From assembly GCF_014205135.1 (NCBI RefSeq), contig NZ_JACHMY010000001.1:1116001-1180000 (forward strand): a stretch of DNA of 64,000 nt, written 5' to 3'. This DNA comes from Kribbella italica (GTDB lineage Bacteria; Actinomycetota; Actinomycetes; Propionibacteriales; Kribbellaceae). Of the stretch, positions 45,575-54,954 are shown in pieces (positions within the stretch are counted from its first letter, which is position 1; every line of letters starts with the position of its first letter). A model generated the notes under the pieces. That model saw only the letters and a list, made by a program, of their open reading frames with translations. It was not told the origin of the DNA and did not search any database. The translations under genes and the position numbers were made by a program.

Positions 45575-48500
45575 GTGGCAAAGGTCCGGGTCTACGAGCT
45601 CGCGAAAGAGCTCGGAGTTACCAGCAAGGTCGTCCTGACCAGGCTGAACGACATGGGAGAGTTCGTCCGATCGGCGTCTTCGACGATCGAGGCACCCGTA
45701 GTCCGCAGATTGGCGGAGGAGTTCGAGAAGAACCCGCCGAAGAAGCGTGCGGCCAAGAAGGCCGCCGCCAGCACGTCCGCAGCGCCGCAGGCGACCGCTC
45801 CGGTCACCCCTGCGGAGCCCGCCGCGCCGAAGGCAACCCCTGCCCCCGCGGCACCCGCCGAGCGCGCCACCGCGCCGGCCGCCGAGGCCGCTCCGGCCCC
45901 GGCAGCACCGAAGGCTCCCGAGGTCTCCGCCCCCGCGGCTGAGGCTCCGGCCGCTCCGGTCACCGAGGCTCCGGCCAAGGCGGCCGAGCCCGCCGCGCGC
46001 GCCGCCTCCCCGGCGACGCCCGCACCGGGCGGTGCGGCGCGCCCTGGTCCTCGTCCCGGCCCGCGGCCTGGTCCGCGGACCGAGCCCGCTCCGGCGGCCA
46101 CCCCCGCGTTCGAGGCCCCGGCCGCGAGCACGGGTCAGGCCAGTGCGCCGGCAGCGACCGACGCTCAGGCACCTGCCGAGCAGGCTGCCGCCGGCCAGCC
46201 GACCCAGTCGGCCCCGGCGCAGGAGCGTCCGGCGGCCGCCGAGGCTCCGGCCGCTCGCGCGCCGCGTGAGGACTCCCGTCCGGCACCCCGTCCCGGTACG
46301 CCGGGCTCCGGTCCGCGCCCGGGTTCGGCTCCCCGTCCGGGTGGCTCGAGCTCCGCGCCGCGTCCCGGTGGTGCTCCCCGTCCGGGTGGCGCTCCGCGTC
46401 CCGGTGGCGGTCGTCCGGGTGGACCCGCGGCCGGTGGATCCGGCGGTCCCCGTCCGGGTGCCCCGCGTCCGGGCAACAACCCGTTCAGCTCGACCCAGGG
46501 CATGCAGCGCGGTGGCGCCCGCCCGGGTCAGGGTGGTGGCGGTTCGCAGGCACCGGCGGGCGCGAGCCCGGCCGGCATGCCCCCGCGCCCGCCGCAGGCC
46601 CGCAGCGGTGGCGGCAACGACCGTCCGCGGTCGGGCGGCGTACCGGGTGCTCCCCGGCCGAACCCGGCGATGATGCCGAAGTCGTCCGCCGGGACCTTCA
46701 CCGGCCGTCCGTCCGCTCCGGCGGGTGGCGGCGGTGGCGGCCGTGGCCGTCCCGGTGGCGGTGGCGGTCCGGGTGGACCGAGCGCCGGTCCGCGCGGTGG
46801 CGGCGGTGGCGGCGGTGGCGGTTTCCGTCCCGGTGGTGGCCCGAGCGGTCCCCCCGGTGGTGGCGGCGGTCGTCCGGGACCGGGCAACCGGGGCCGGGGC
46901 GGGACACAGGGTGCCTTCGGGCGTCCGGGTGGTCCGGCTCGTCGTGGTCGCAAGTCCAAGCGCGCCAAGCGCCAGGAATTCGACAACATGCAGGCTCCGG
47001 CCGTCGGTGGCGTTCGCGTCCGGCACGGTAACGGCGAGGTCGTCAAGCTCGCCCGCGGTGCCTCGCTGACGGACTTCGCCGAGAAGGTCGGCGCGGATCC
47101 GGCGTCGCTGGTGCAGGTGCTGTTCCACCTCGGTGAGATGGTGACCGCGACCCAGTCGGTCAACGAGGAGACCCTGCAGCTGCTGGCCACCGAGCTGGAG
47201 TACGACGTCCAGATCGTGTCGCCGGAGGACGAGGACCGCGAGCTGCTGCAGTCGTTCGACATCGACTTCGGCACCAACGAGGGCGACGAGACCGACCTGG
47301 TCAAGCGGCCGCCGGTCGTGACCGTGATGGGTCACGTCGACCACGGTAAGACCAAGCTGCTGGACGCGGTCCGCGAGGCGAACGTGGTCGCCAAGGAGGC
47401 CGGTGGCATCACCCAGCACATCGGTGCCTACCAGGTCACCACCGAGGTCGACGGCGTCGAGCGCGCCATCACCTTCGTCGACACCCCGGGTCACGAGGCG
47501 TTCACCGCCATGCGTGCTCGTGGTGCGCAGGCCACCGACATCGTCATCCTGGTGGTCGCGGCCGACGACGGCGTGATGCCGCAGACGATCGAGGCGCTGA
47601 ACCACGCCCGCGCGGCCGGTGTGCCGATCGTGGTCGCGGTCAACAAGATCGACGTCCCGAGCGCGGACCCGACCAAGGTGCGCGGTCAGCTGACCGAGTA
47701 CGGCCTGGTCCCCGAGGAGTACGGCGGCGACACGATGTTCGTCGACGTCTCGGCGAAGTCCCGGATCAACATCGACGGGCTGCTCGAAAGTGTCGTGCTG
47801 ACCGCGGACGCGGCGCTCGACCTGCGGGCCAACCCGAACATGCCGGCCCAGGGCATCGCGATCGAGGCCAACCTCGACAAGGGCCGTGGTCCGGTGGCGA
47901 CCGTGCTGGTGCAGCGCGGAACGCTGCGGGTCGGCGACTCGATGGTGGCCGGTCCGGCGTACGGCCGCGTGCGGCTGATGCTGGACGAGCACGGCAACGC
48001 GGTCGAGGAGGCCACGCCGGCGCGTCCGGTCCTGGTCCTCGGTCTGACCGCGGTGCCGGGCGCCGGTGACAAGTTCCTGGTCGTCGACGACGACCGGATG
48101 GCTCGCCAGATCGCCGAGAAGCGTGAGGCCCGGGCTCGTGCGGCGGCCAACGCCAAGCGGCGCGCGCGTCGTACCCTCGAGGACTTCATGGCCTCGATGG
48201 AGAAGGGCGAGACGCAGGAACTGCTGCTCATCCTGAAGGGCGACGTGTCCGGTTCGGTCGAGGCGCTGGAAGACGCCCTGGTCCGGATCGAGGTCGACGA
48301 CGAGGTCAACCTGCGCGTCATCGACCGCGGCGTCGGTGCGATCAACGAGAACGACATCAACCTGGCGATGGCCTCCAACGCCGTCATCATCGGCTTCAAC
48401 GTGCGGCCGGCGGGCAAGGCCGGCGACGTCGCCGACCGCGAGGGCGTCGACATCCGGTACTACTCGGTGATCTACTCCGCGATCGACGACATCGAGGCGG

Positions 48501-48829
48501 CCCTGAAGGGCATGCTCAAGCCGATCTACGAAGAGGTCGTGCTGGGCCAGGCGGAGATCCGCGAGATCTTCCGCTCCTCGAAGGTCGGAAACATCGCCGG
48601 TTGCTGGGTGACCAGTGGGCTGGTCCGCCGCAACGGCAAGATCCGGCTGATCCGCGACGGTGCGGTGATCGTCGACAACGGCGAGCTGTCGTCGCTGAAG
48701 AGGTTCAAGGACGACGCGTCCGAGGTCCGCGAGGGCTTCGAGTGTGGTCTGACGGTCAACAACTTCAACGACATCAAGATCGGCGACATCGTCGAGTCGT
48801 TCGAACTGCGCGAGAAGCCGCGCAGCTGA
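45575..48829 (+). CDS. infB: translation initiation factor IF-2
   Basis: 1084 residues, long as usual for high-GC actinobacteria. It is the GTPase that brings initiator tRNA to the ribosome. The N-terminal HTH-like domain ([20 protein letters not shown]) is followed by ~400 residues of Ala/Pro then Gly/Arg/Pro low complexity. The G domain has GHVDHGKT at about residue 586, DTPGHEAF and NKIDVP; the C-terminal domains end at [10 protein letters not shown]. The repetitive linker is the most variable part of the family and produces long spurious antisense frames. Confidence 0.97.
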   Translation: MAKVRVYELAKELGVTSKVVLTRLNDMGEFVRSASSTIEAPVVRRLAEEFEKNPPKKRAAKKAAASTSAAPQATAPVTPAEPAAPKATPAPAAPAERATAPAAEAAPAPAAPKAPEVSAPAAEAPAAPVTEAPAKAAEPAARAASPATPAPGGAARPGPRPGPRPGPRTEPAPAATPAFEAPAASTGQASAPAATDAQAPAEQAAAGQPTQSAPAQERPAAAEAPAARAPREDSRPAPRPGTPGSGPRPGSAPRPGGSSSAPRPGGAPRPGGAPRPGGGRPGGPAAGGSGGPRPGAPRPGNNPFSSTQGMQRGGARPGQGGGGSQAPAGASPAGMPPRPPQARSGGGNDRPRSGGVPGAPRPNPAMMPKSSAGTFTGRPSAPAGGGGGGRGRPGGGGGPGGPSAGPRGGGGGGGGGFRPGGGPSGPPGGGGGRPGPGNRGRGGTQGAFGRPGGPARRGRKSKRAKRQEFDNMQAPAVGGVRVRHGNGEVVKLARGASLTDFAEKVGADPASLVQVLFHLGEMVTATQSVNEETLQLLATELEYDVQIVSPEDEDRELLQSFDIDFGTNEGDETDLVKRPPVVTVMGHVDHGKTKLLDAVREANVVAKEAGGITQHIGAYQVTTEVDGVERAITFVDTPGHEAFTAMRARGAQATDIVILVVAADDGVMPQTIEALNHARAAGVPIVVAVNKIDVPSADPTKVRGQLTEYGLVPEEYGGDTMFVDVSAKSRINIDGLLESVVLTADAALDLRANPNMPAQGIAIEANLDKGRGPVATVLVQRGTLRVGDSMVAGPAYGRVRLMLDEHGNAVEEATPARPVLVLGLTAVPGAGDKFLVVDDDRMARQIAEKREARARAAANAKRRARRTLEDFMASMEKGETQELLLILKGDVSGSVEALEDALVRIEVDDEVNLRVIDRGVGAINENDINLAMASNAVIIGFNVRPAGKAGDVADREGVDIRYYSVIYSAIDDIEAALKGMLKPIYEEVVLGQAEIREIFRSSKVGNIAGCWVTSGLVRRNGKIRLIRDGAVIVDNGELSSLKRFKDDASEVREGFECGLTVNNFNDIKIGDIVESFELREKPRS

Positions 48830-48843
48830 CACAGGGCCGTACG

Positions 48844-48922
48844 CCGGGATCCATCGATCCCGGCGGCAGGTTCGCGGAGTAACGTCCGGAGCGGCGGTGT
48901 CACAGCCGCCGCTCCGGACGTT
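48844..48922 (+). terminator. two successive hairpins between infB and rbfA
   Basis: CCGGGAT-CCATCG-ATCCCGG at 48844-48863, and AACGTCCGGAGCGGCGG (48881-48897) with CCGCCGCTCCGGACGTT (48906-48922), a perfect 17-bp stem with an 8-base loop. There is no U-tract. They may partly terminate or process the infB mRNA before rbfA. Confidence 0.65.
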
Positions 48923-48948
48923 ACGCATGAATGAGGGAGTGAGCCCGG

Positions 48949-49383
48949 ATGGGTGAAGCAAGGGCGAAGCAGCTGGCCGACCGGATCCAGGTCCTGGTCG
49001 CGGAACTGCTCGAGCGCCGGGTCAAGGACCCGCGGCTGGGCTTCGTGACGGTGACGGACGCCAAGCTGACCGCCGACCTCGGCGAGGCCAGCGTCTTCTA
49101 CACGGTGTACGGCGACGAGCAGGAGCGGGCGTCCACGGCGGCCGCGCTGGAGTCGGCCCGCGGGCTGATCCGCAGCGAGGTCGGCAAGGCACTGGGACTA
49201 CGGCGGACGCCGAGCCTGGCGTTCTTCCTGGACGCGATCCCGGAGAACGCCGGCCAGATCGAGGAGCTGCTGGCCAAGGCCCGGCAGGCCGACGCCGAGG
49301 TGGCCAAGTCCGCCGCGGGTGCCAAGCCGGCCGGTGACGCCGACCCGTACAAGCACCGCGAGGACGATGACGACGACGAGTGA
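48949..49383 (+). CDS. rbfA: ribosome-binding factor A
   Basis: 144 residues with a KH-like fold: RADRIQ-type start (KQLADRIQVLVAELLERRVKDPRLGFVTVTDAKLT), RIELGKALGLRRTPSLAFFLD and a Glu/Asp-rich end (REDDDDDE). Needed for 16S 5' maturation and cold adaptation. The truB start lies 17 bp inside its 3' end. Confidence 0.94.
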   Translation: MGEARAKQLADRIQVLVAELLERRVKDPRLGFVTVTDAKLTADLGEASVFYTVYGDEQERASTAAALESARGLIRSEVGKALGLRRTPSLAFFLDAIPENAGQIEELLAKARQADAEVAKSAAGAKPAGDADPYKHREDDDDDE

Positions 49384-50269
49384 ACCGATCGTTGCCGACG
49401 GCATCGTTGTCGTCGACAAGCCGGCCGGGCTGACCTCGCACACCGTGGTCGCCCGCGTCCGGCGGCTGGCCGGCACCCGCAAGGTCGGGCACGCCGGCAC
49501 GCTCGACCCGATGGCCACCGGGGTCCTGGTGGTCGGGGTCAACCGGGCGACCCGGTTGCTCGGGCACCTGCAGCTGGCCGACAAGTCGTACGACGCGACG
49601 CTGCTGCTCGGGTCGACCACGACCACCGACGACGCCGAGGGGTCGCTAGTCACCACGGCGTCCCCCGAGGCGGTGGCCGCGGTGAGCGACGAGGCGATCG
49701 CGGTGGCGGTCGAGGACTACCGCGGTGAGATCTCGCAGATCCCGTCGAAGGTGTCCGCGATCAAGGTCGACGGCAAACGCGCCTACGAGCGGGTCCGGGC
49801 CGGCGAGGAGATCGAACTCAAGGCCCGCAGCGTCACGATCAGCCGGTACGACGTCCTGGCGGTCCGGCGGGTCGAGCAGGGCCTCGAGATCGACATCTCC
49901 GTGGACTGCTCGAGCGGGACGTACATCCGCGCGCTGGCGCGCGATCTCGGGGCCCAACTGGGCGTCGGTGGGCACCTGACGGCGTTGCGGCGTACGCGGG
50001 TGGGTGGGTTCGACCTGTCCGCGGCGCACACGCTGGAAGCGCTGGGGGACAAGTTCGTGCTGCTGCCGATCGCCGAGGTGGCGGCGGAGACGTTCCCGCG
50101 CTTCGACGCGGACGCCGACCAAGAGGTCGCGATCCGCACCGGGCGGCCGCTGGCCGGTCTGAAGCTGACCGAGGGCGAGACGGCGATGTTCGCGCCGGAC
50201 GGGACCTTCCTGGCGCTGTACGCGCCGCACGGCCCGCTCGCCAAGCCGAGTGCGGTCTTCGTCGGCTGA
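49367..50269 (+). CDS. truB: tRNA pseudouridine(55) synthase
   Basis: 300 residues from ATG 49367. The catalytic Asp is in GHAGTLDPMATGVL, with GLTSHTVVARVRRL before it and the motif VSAIKVDGKRAYERVRAGE after it; the C-terminus has the actinobacterial PUA-like extension. The longer in-frame start at 49319 is not used because TTTSEPIVADGIVVVDKPAG is the family N-terminus. It overlaps rbfA by 17 bp and ends before a convergent terminator. ribF, its usual neighbour, lies 12.8 kb away, beyond the inserted element. Confidence 0.94.
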   Translation: MTTTSEPIVADGIVVVDKPAGLTSHTVVARVRRLAGTRKVGHAGTLDPMATGVLVVGVNRATRLLGHLQLADKSYDATLLLGSTTTTDDAEGSLVTTASPEAVAAVSDEAIAVAVEDYRGEISQIPSKVSAIKVDGKRAYERVRAGEEIELKARSVTISRYDVLAVRRVEQGLEIDISVDCSSGTYIRALARDLGAQLGVGGHLTALRRTRVGGFDLSAAHTLEALGDKFVLLPIAEVAAETFPRFDADADQEVAIRTGRPLAGLKLTEGETAMFAPDGTFLALYAPHGPLAKPSAVFVG

Positions 50270-50313
50270 CCTCGCGCCCGGCTGCTTCCGTTGTCGACGA
50301 CTGACGCGGATTT

Positions 50314-50347
50314 CGACGACTGCCCCGGTACAACGGAGCAGTCGTCG
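50314..50347. terminator. hairpin between truB and the convergent gene
   Basis: CGACGACTGC (50314-50323) and GCAGTCGTCG (50338-50347), a perfect 10-bp stem with a 14-base loop, lies between the truB stop and the stop of the leftward PEP-domain gene. It could serve both. Confidence 0.6.
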
Positions 50348-50356
50348 CATACGGGA

Positions 50357-50671
50357 TCAGTCGTGGCGGACGGTTCCGGCGGTCCCGTCGACGGTCGTGC
50401 GGGATCCGTCCGTGAGGACGCTGGTCGCATCGGTGACGCCGAGGACCGCGGGGATCCGCTGTTCGCGGGCGACGATGGCGGCGTGGGACAGCTGACCGCC
50501 GACCTCGGTGACGACGGCCGCGACGACGCCGAACAGCGGCGTCCAGGTCGGGTCGGTGAAGCGGCAGACGAGGACGTCGCCGCGGCGGACGCGGCCGAAG
50601 TCCTCGGGACCCCGGACGATCCGGGCCGGGCCGGACGCCGTACCGGCGCTGGCGGGTCTTCCGTGCAGCAC
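50357..50671 (-). CDS. stand-alone PEP-utilising enzyme swivel domain
   Basis: 104 residues consisting only of the phosphohistidine swivel domain (PF00391-like): RRGDVLVCRFTDPTWTPLF, then GGQLSHAAIVAREQRIPAVLG, which includes the phospho-accepting His. There is no ATP-binding or PEP-binding part. The GTG start at 50671 has GAAGGAG upstream. Divergent from two regulator-like genes with an inverted repeat between the starts. It may be a phosphocarrier for a separate kinase; partner unknown. Confidence 0.8.
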   Translation of the reverse strand: MLHGRPASAGTASGPARIVRGPEDFGRVRRGDVLVCRFTDPTWTPLFGVVAAVVTEVGGQLSHAAIVAREQRIPAVLGVTDATSVLTDGSRTTVDGTAGTVRHD

Positions 50672-50684
50672 TGCACCACTCCTT

Positions 50685-50711
50685 CAACAGAATGTTGACA
50701 ACGATCTGTTG
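50685..50711. promoter_or_regulatory. divergent operator CAACAGA-N13-TCTGTTG
   Basis: A perfect 7-bp inverted repeat at 50685-50691 and 50705-50711, filling the 40 bp between the PEP-domain start and the HTH gene start; it also contains the nested palindrome CAACA-GAA-TGTTG. A good candidate operator for the adjacent HTH protein. Confidence 0.5.
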
Positions 50712-51089
50712 ATGATGGACCGTTCGGGGGTGCAAAGCAACGATCACGCCGACGCCGAGCGGGAACGCCAGGCGCGGCAGCAGCTTCTCGACCTGGGTGC
50801 CGACGCGCTCGACCGGCGCCCGTGGCAGCCGGGTCCGGTGCCGCCGTCGGCCGTGGACCTGATCCAGTTCTTCCTGTGGAAGGGCGCCGACCAGGAGGAC
50901 GCGCTCGCCGCACTGAAGCTGATGCCGGCGGCCCGGGCGGAGATCGACCAGTTGGAGACCGGGCTGCTGTTCGCGGCCCGCGGTCTCGGCCTGACCTGGG
51001 CGCAGATGGCCCAGGCCCTCGGGCTGAACTCGCCACAGGCCTGCCAGCAGCGCCTCGACCGGCTCACCGCGCGTCAGGGCGACGCATGA
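50712..51089 (+). CDS. small helix-turn-helix DNA-binding protein
   Basis: 125 residues (ATG 50712; ATG 50715 equally possible). A C-terminal helix-turn-helix reads GLGLTWAQMAQALGLNSPQACQQRLDRL. No Shine-Dalgarno; the start is right at the operator, so a leaderless mRNA is possible. Coupled by ATGA to the next gene. Probably autoregulatory. Confidence 0.7.
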   Translation: MMDRSGVQSNDHADAERERQARQQLLDLGADALDRRPWQPGPVPPSAVDLIQFFLWKGADQEDALAALKLMPAARAEIDQLETGLLFAARGLGLTWAQMAQALGLNSPQACQQRLDRLTARQGDA

Positions 51090-51703
51090 AGTCGTCGCCG
51101 GACCTGCTCGTACTGCACGCCGTACGGCTGAAGGGGATGGGCGAGGAGCGGACCATCGCCGCGAGGTTCGCGCTCGATCCGGCCGTGGCGCGGGAGTTCC
51201 TGCTCGACTACCAGGCCTACGGCTGGGTGACGTGGAGCGAGTTCGCCGGGACGGGCGGTTGGTCGCTCACGCCGGCCGGACGCGCGGAGAACGAGCGGCG
51301 GCTGGCCGTCGAGCGCCAGGAAGTGGGCGACGCCGTACTGCGTGAGGTCTATCAGGAGTTCCTGCCGCTCAACGCGCGGCTCCAGCAGGCGTGCACGGAG
51401 TGGCAGCTGCGGCCGTCGCCGGACGATCCGATGGCGTTCAACGACCACACCGATCCGGCGTGGGACGCCCGCGTCGTGAAGACGCTGACCGCGTTGAGCC
51501 TGCGCCTGGACGAGCTGGTTGCGCGGTTGTCCGGCGTACTGGATCGGATGGGTGGGTACGACCAGCGCTTCGCCGGCGCGCTCGGTCGGGTGCCACGCGA
51601 CCACACGTGGGTGGACGGGTCGGGCAAGGACTCCTGTCACACGGTCTGGTTCGAGCTGCACGAGGACCTGATCGCCACGCTTGGGGTCGAGCGCGGTCAG
51701 TAG
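51086..51703 (+). CDS. winged-helix-like regulator or unknown protein
   Basis: 205 residues. Residues ~10-75 (LKGMGEERTIAARFALDPAVAREFL, then WSLTPAGRAENERRL) resemble a winged-helix domain; the rest is helical without recognised motifs. Coupled by ATGA to the upstream HTH gene; the split sir2 gene starts 10 bp downstream. Not a known family to me beyond that resemblance. Confidence 0.6.
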   Translation: MKSSPDLLVLHAVRLKGMGEERTIAARFALDPAVAREFLLDYQAYGWVTWSEFAGTGGWSLTPAGRAENERRLAVERQEVGDAVLREVYQEFLPLNARLQQACTEWQLRPSPDDPMAFNDHTDPAWDARVVKTLTALSLRLDELVARLSGVLDRMGGYDQRFAGALGRVPRDHTWVDGSGKDSCHTVWFELHEDLIATLGVERGQ

Positions 51704-51712
51704 GCTGGAGGG

Positions 51713-51883
51713 GTGCGTTCCCGACCTACGTTGAGCTGGACCCCTGGTCCTGAGGTGCTGGCGCTTGCACCCGGTACGGCGGACCTCGCGCCGGTGATCG
51801 ACGCGGTGGCCGCGGGCGGGGCGGTCGTGCTGTCCGGCGCGGGGATCTCGACTAAGAGAAGCCGGACCCCCCACACTAGGTAG
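51713..51883 (+). pseudogene. 5' part of a split sir2-family deacetylase gene
   Basis: From GTG 51713 (GGAGGGG upstream), 46 complete native codons end in VVLSGAGIS; the next codon (Thr) is completed by the inserted DNA. That is the start of the NAD-binding GAGxS motif of sirtuins. At 51853 the frame enters the integrated element and stops after about nine foreign residues (51881-51883). The rest of the gene is at 60458-61204. Joining 51852 to 60460 restores GAGISTESGIPDYRG exactly, so the gene was intact before insertion. The fragment alone cannot be active. Confidence 0.9.
51841..51866. other. attL of the element
   Basis: Chromosomal arm GGGGATCTCG then AC (51851-51852) then element arm TAAGAGAAGCC. 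Joined with attR, the empty site reads CTCG-AC-CGAG, symmetric about AC. The reconstructed attP is CTCTCTCA-AC-TAAGAGAA, also nearly symmetric. Both point to AC as the crossover dinucleotide. Confidence 0.75.
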
Positions 51884-51918
51884 AGAGCCGCAGTCGGCGG
51901 CCGGGGGAGGTGGTCAGG

Positions 51919-53472
51919 GTGCCGATCAAAGCGGCGGTGTACGTGCGGATCTCGCGCGACAGCCAGGGTGAAGGACTGGGAGTCGCGCGGCAGCTTCAGG
52001 CGTGCCGGGACATGGCGGCCGCGAAGGGCTGGGAGATCGACGACGCGTGGATCCTGAACGAGAACGATGTCTCTGCCGTGAAGAGCCCGCGTCCGCTGTT
52101 CGAGCGGCTGCTGAAGGGCATGGAGTCAGGGCAGGTGCAGGCGGTCCTCGCGTTCAAGGTCGACCGGTTGATGCGTCGTCTGGATGACATGGTGCGGCTG
52201 TGGGACGTGGCGAAGCGGCGGAACGTGCTGGTGACGACGGTGTCCGGCGAGCTGGACCTGACGACGCCGACCGGCCGGTCGAACGCGATGTTGTGGGGCG
52301 TGCTGGCGGCGATCGAGATTGAGAACCTGCGGGATCGGTTGGAGCGGAAGGCGCTGCAGTCGGTGAACGCTGGCCGGAATGCGAACGGCGGGTCGCGACC
52401 GTTCGGGTGGGACTCGACCAGGACTCAGCACGTCTTGGAAGAGGCGGAGATCATCCGGGATGCTGCGGCACGGCTCATCGACGGCGAGTCGCTGACGTCG
52501 GTGGCCAAAGACCTGAACCGCCGAGGTATCCGGACGGCGGGGTGGACCGACCGGCTCCGAAAAGCCGAGCAGGAGTTGGCCGAACAGCGGAAGTCCGACC
52601 CGGACGCGGGGCCGCTGCAGTTGCCGCCGGTGATTCCGTGGGACGTGCGGAAGCTGTCGGATGTGCTGTCGAACGAGCGGCACGCTGGGCGGGTGGAGCA
52701 CCGCGGCAAGGTGGTGCTCGGCCCGGATGGGCAGCCGGTCAAGGCGCAGTGGGAACCGATCCTGGAGCCGGACGTCTTCGACCGGCTGCAGGCTGCGATC
52801 GCGGCCCGTCGGCAGGTTTCGGATGCGTGGACGGGGGAGCGGCGCCACCTGCTGTCCGGGACGCTTCTCCGCTGCGGGTTTGAGGGGTGTGGTCAACGGT
52901 TGCTGCCCGATCAGCAGACGGGCGGGGCGTACGCGTACCGGCACCGCGGGCACGTGTCGCGGAACCGTGACCACGTGGACCGGATCGTCTTGGCGGCGGT
53001 GATCAAGCGCGCTGACGAGAACCCGATCGAGGTGACATCGTGGGAGCGGGCCGAGCGCGCCGACCTGTCCGTTGAGATCGAGCGCGTCGAGCGGCAGCTG
53101 AGCAACCTGGAGGATCAGTTCCTCCAGCACGGCGGCGACGCTGCACGGCTGGCCCGGATGACGGCCACCCTCGATGCGCAGTTGCAGACGCTGAAGGCCG
53201 AGCGCCTGGACATGCTGGAGTTCGAGACCGGTGTCCGGTGGGCCAGCTTCGACATGTCCGAGATGCTCGCCGAGTCGGCGTCGCTGCTGCCGAACGACGA
53301 CCCGAACAAGTCGCAGGCGATCGAGGAGCAGCGGTCAGCGATCCGGATGTACGTCCAGCGGATCGTGATCCACCCGACGAAGATGCGCGGTAACCGGTTC
53401 GACGAGTCGTCCGTCAAGATCGTGTGGCGTGACGTGAATCGGCTGCGTTGGCGGGCCACCGTGGAGGCGTGA
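51919..53472 (+). CDS. int: large serine recombinase (integrase)
   Basis: 517 residues from GTG 51919, which has GGGGGAGG at the right distance; GTG 51910 is the alternative. Catalytic domain: Ser12 in VYVRIS, GLGVARQLQACR, FKVDRLMRRLDD. A recombinase domain follows (NGGSRPFGWDSTRTQHVLEEAEI), then a zinc ribbon (LRCGFEGCGQRL, about residue 318) and a coiled-coil segment (about residues 370-420). This is the phiC31/Bxb1-like class, which integrates between attP and attB. It lies 66 bp inside attL and has its own terminator. Confidence 0.95.
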   Translation: MPIKAAVYVRISRDSQGEGLGVARQLQACRDMAAAKGWEIDDAWILNENDVSAVKSPRPLFERLLKGMESGQVQAVLAFKVDRLMRRLDDMVRLWDVAKRRNVLVTTVSGELDLTTPTGRSNAMLWGVLAAIEIENLRDRLERKALQSVNAGRNANGGSRPFGWDSTRTQHVLEEAEIIRDAAARLIDGESLTSVAKDLNRRGIRTAGWTDRLRKAEQELAEQRKSDPDAGPLQLPPVIPWDVRKLSDVLSNERHAGRVEHRGKVVLGPDGQPVKAQWEPILEPDVFDRLQAAIAARRQVSDAWTGERRHLLSGTLLRCGFEGCGQRLLPDQQTGGAYAYRHRGHVSRNRDHVDRIVLAAVIKRADENPIEVTSWERAERADLSVEIERVERQLSNLEDQFLQHGGDAARLARMTATLDAQLQTLKAERLDMLEFETGVRWASFDMSEMLAESASLLPNDDPNKSQAIEEQRSAIRMYVQRIVIHPTKMRGNRFDESSVKIVWRDVNRLRWRATVEA

Positions 53473-53500
53473 AACGCGACGCCAACTCTTGACACTGGCT

Positions 53501-53535
53501 GGCCCGGATCCCTTCAGTCGCAAGGGATCCGGGCC
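53501..53535 (+). terminator. integrase terminator
   Basis: GGCCCGGATCCCTT (53501-53514), 7-base loop, AAGGGATCCGGGCC (53522-53535): a perfect 14-bp stem followed by GGTTTGTGT, 28 bp after the integrase stop. It isolates the integrase transcript from the rest of the element. Confidence 0.85.
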
Positions 53536-53659
53536 GGTTTGTGTCAGACGCAAACTGCGCCCCAGACGGCTTCTGCGGCTAAGATAGGCAATGCAGCACA
53601 ACCCCCTGGCGGAGGAAAAACCCGGCTCGCGAAGGCGACTCGGAGAAGAAGTACCCGCT

Positions 53660-53902
53660 ATGGAGGTGGTGGAAGTGATCGCAACACCGCGAGGCGTCCA
53701 GCCCGCGAAGGCCGTTCTGGTTCTGCGCGGCATCACAATCCGGCACGCAGCCGCCCAGACCGACTACGACCGGAACTACGTCGGCGCCGTGTTGAACGGC
53801 CGCATGGTGCCGGGCCCGAAGTTCAAGCGGCGGATGTCGGCGTTCCTGGAACTGCCCGAGGACGAGTTGTTCCGCGACCGATCGGAGCAGATGGCGTCCT
53901 GA
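53660..53902 (+). CDS. small XRE-like DNA-binding protein
   Basis: 80 residues from ATG 53660 (GGAGAAGAAG upstream); ATG 53591 and GTG 53675 are alternatives. LRGITIRHAAAQTDYDRNYVGAVLNGRMVPGPKFKRRMSAFLEL has the layout of a phage-type XRE helix-turn-helix followed by LPEDELF. It could be the excisionase/Cro-like partner of the element or a replication regulator. Confidence 0.65.
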   Translation: MEVVEVIATPRGVQPAKAVLVLRGITIRHAAAQTDYDRNYVGAVLNGRMVPGPKFKRRMSAFLELPEDELFRDRSEQMAS

Positions 53903-53918
53903 CCCGAGACGTGAAGAA

Positions 53919-53941
53919 CCCCGGCTCGGGTGGAGCCGGGG
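53919..53941 (+). terminator. hairpin before the replication-initiator-like gene
   Basis: CCCCGGCTC (53919-53927), loop GGGTG, GAGCCGGGG (53933-53941). A 9-bp stem without U-tract, 17 bp after the small XRE gene; possible attenuator. Confidence 0.5.
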
Positions 53942-53980
53942 TCCTGATGACCGACCAGCGCGGACACGAAGGAGCAGTCG

Positions 53981-54778
53981 ATGACCAAGGTAGCAGGGAC
54001 CACGGACAGCGCGGGGTTTGGAATCGTCCCGCGTCACCTCCGGGGCAAGTTGAAGGCGAACGAGATCGCCGTGTACGTGGCGCTGTCATGGCGGACGGAC
54101 GCCGAGGGCGGATCGTTCCCGTCGCACGCAACGATCGCGGAGGAGGCCGGATGTTCGGTGTCGACCGTCCAGCGCGCTCTGAAGCGGCTGCAGGAGTTGG
54201 GGTTGGTGGTGTGGCAGTCCCGCAGCCGCGAGAACGGCGCGCAGACGTCGAACCGCTACCGGCTCGACCTGTACGGCGCGGGACTGCGAGCCCCCCGGTC
54301 ACAGGGACCGACCCCCTCAGTCACAGGGACCGACGAACGAGAACCACGGGAACGAGAACCAGTAACTACGGCTGCAGCTCGCGCTGCAGATGGCTCGGCG
54401 TTGCCGAGCGCGCTGCGACGCAAGGGCAAGCCGACGAAGCAGGAGACGCCGACGGCCGAGTCGCTGATGATCAGCGAGACGGAGGAAGAGGCCGAGCGGC
54501 GGCACGAGCGCGAACGCGCGGAGAGCACGATCGGGACCGACGCCGTCGAAGGCGTCGAGACAGCATGCGCGCGGGCAGGTGTGAAGCTGACGCGGGCGGA
54601 GAAGGTGGGCCTGTACGTGTTGCTGGCCACGGAGCCAGTGGACGTGAGAGAGCTGGCGCTGTACCTGCTGGAGGACTGGAACACACCCGACCATGTCCCG
54701 AAGCCCGGCCCGATGATGGCTGGTCGTGTGCGCGCAGCGATCGAACAGGCGAAGAGGTCGTTGGCGGTGGCGTCGTGA
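53981..54778 (+). CDS. helix-turn-helix replication-initiator-like protein
   Basis: 265 residues, ATG preceded by GAAGGAG. The N-terminal domain (about residues 15-100: LKANEIAVYVALSWRTD, FPSHATIAEEAGCSVSTVQRALKRLQELGLV) is the HTH_36-type winged helix found in phage and plasmid replication proteins. The C-terminal half is Glu/Arg rich with a helical end (RVRAAIEQAKRSLAVAS). Likely the element's replication or primosome-loading protein. First of a chain of coupled genes. Confidence 0.75.
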   Translation: MTKVAGTTDSAGFGIVPRHLRGKLKANEIAVYVALSWRTDAEGGSFPSHATIAEEAGCSVSTVQRALKRLQELGLVVWQSRSRENGAQTSNRYRLDLYGAGLRAPRSQGPTPSVTGTDEREPREREPVTTAAARAADGSALPSALRRKGKPTKQETPTAESLMISETEEEAERRHERERAESTIGTDAVEGVETACARAGVKLTRAEKVGLYVLLATEPVDVRELALYLLEDWNTPDHVPKPGPMMAGRVRAAIEQAKRSLAVAS

Positions 54779-54954
54779 TGGCTGCCGAGCACGCGCACCA
54801 GCACTGCGGCCATGGACATTGCCTCAGCGGCCGGAACCTCCGGTTCGAGGGGCCGGACCACTCGTGGCGGCGCTGCCGGGCCTGTCGGCGAATCGAAGCG
54901 CTGTCGCGGTATCACCGCGGCCGGACACAACGAGCGATGGGACTGGGTGCGTGA
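54778..54954 (+). CDS. small Cys/His-rich protein (zinc-finger-like)
   Basis: 58 residues. Shares one base with the preceding stop (TGATG); GTG 54775 is the alternative. HAHQHCGHGHC and WRRCRACRRIEA give a possible zinc site. Typical of small phage/plasmid genes; function unknown. Confidence 0.55.
   Translation: MAAEHAHQHCGHGHCLSGRNLRFEGPDHSWRRCRACRRIEALSRYHRGRTQRAMGLGA

Noticed and set aside
45530-48961. 1143-residue leftward open frame opposite infB
   Set aside because: Composition is the mirror of the infB low-complexity linker and G domain; no motif of its own.
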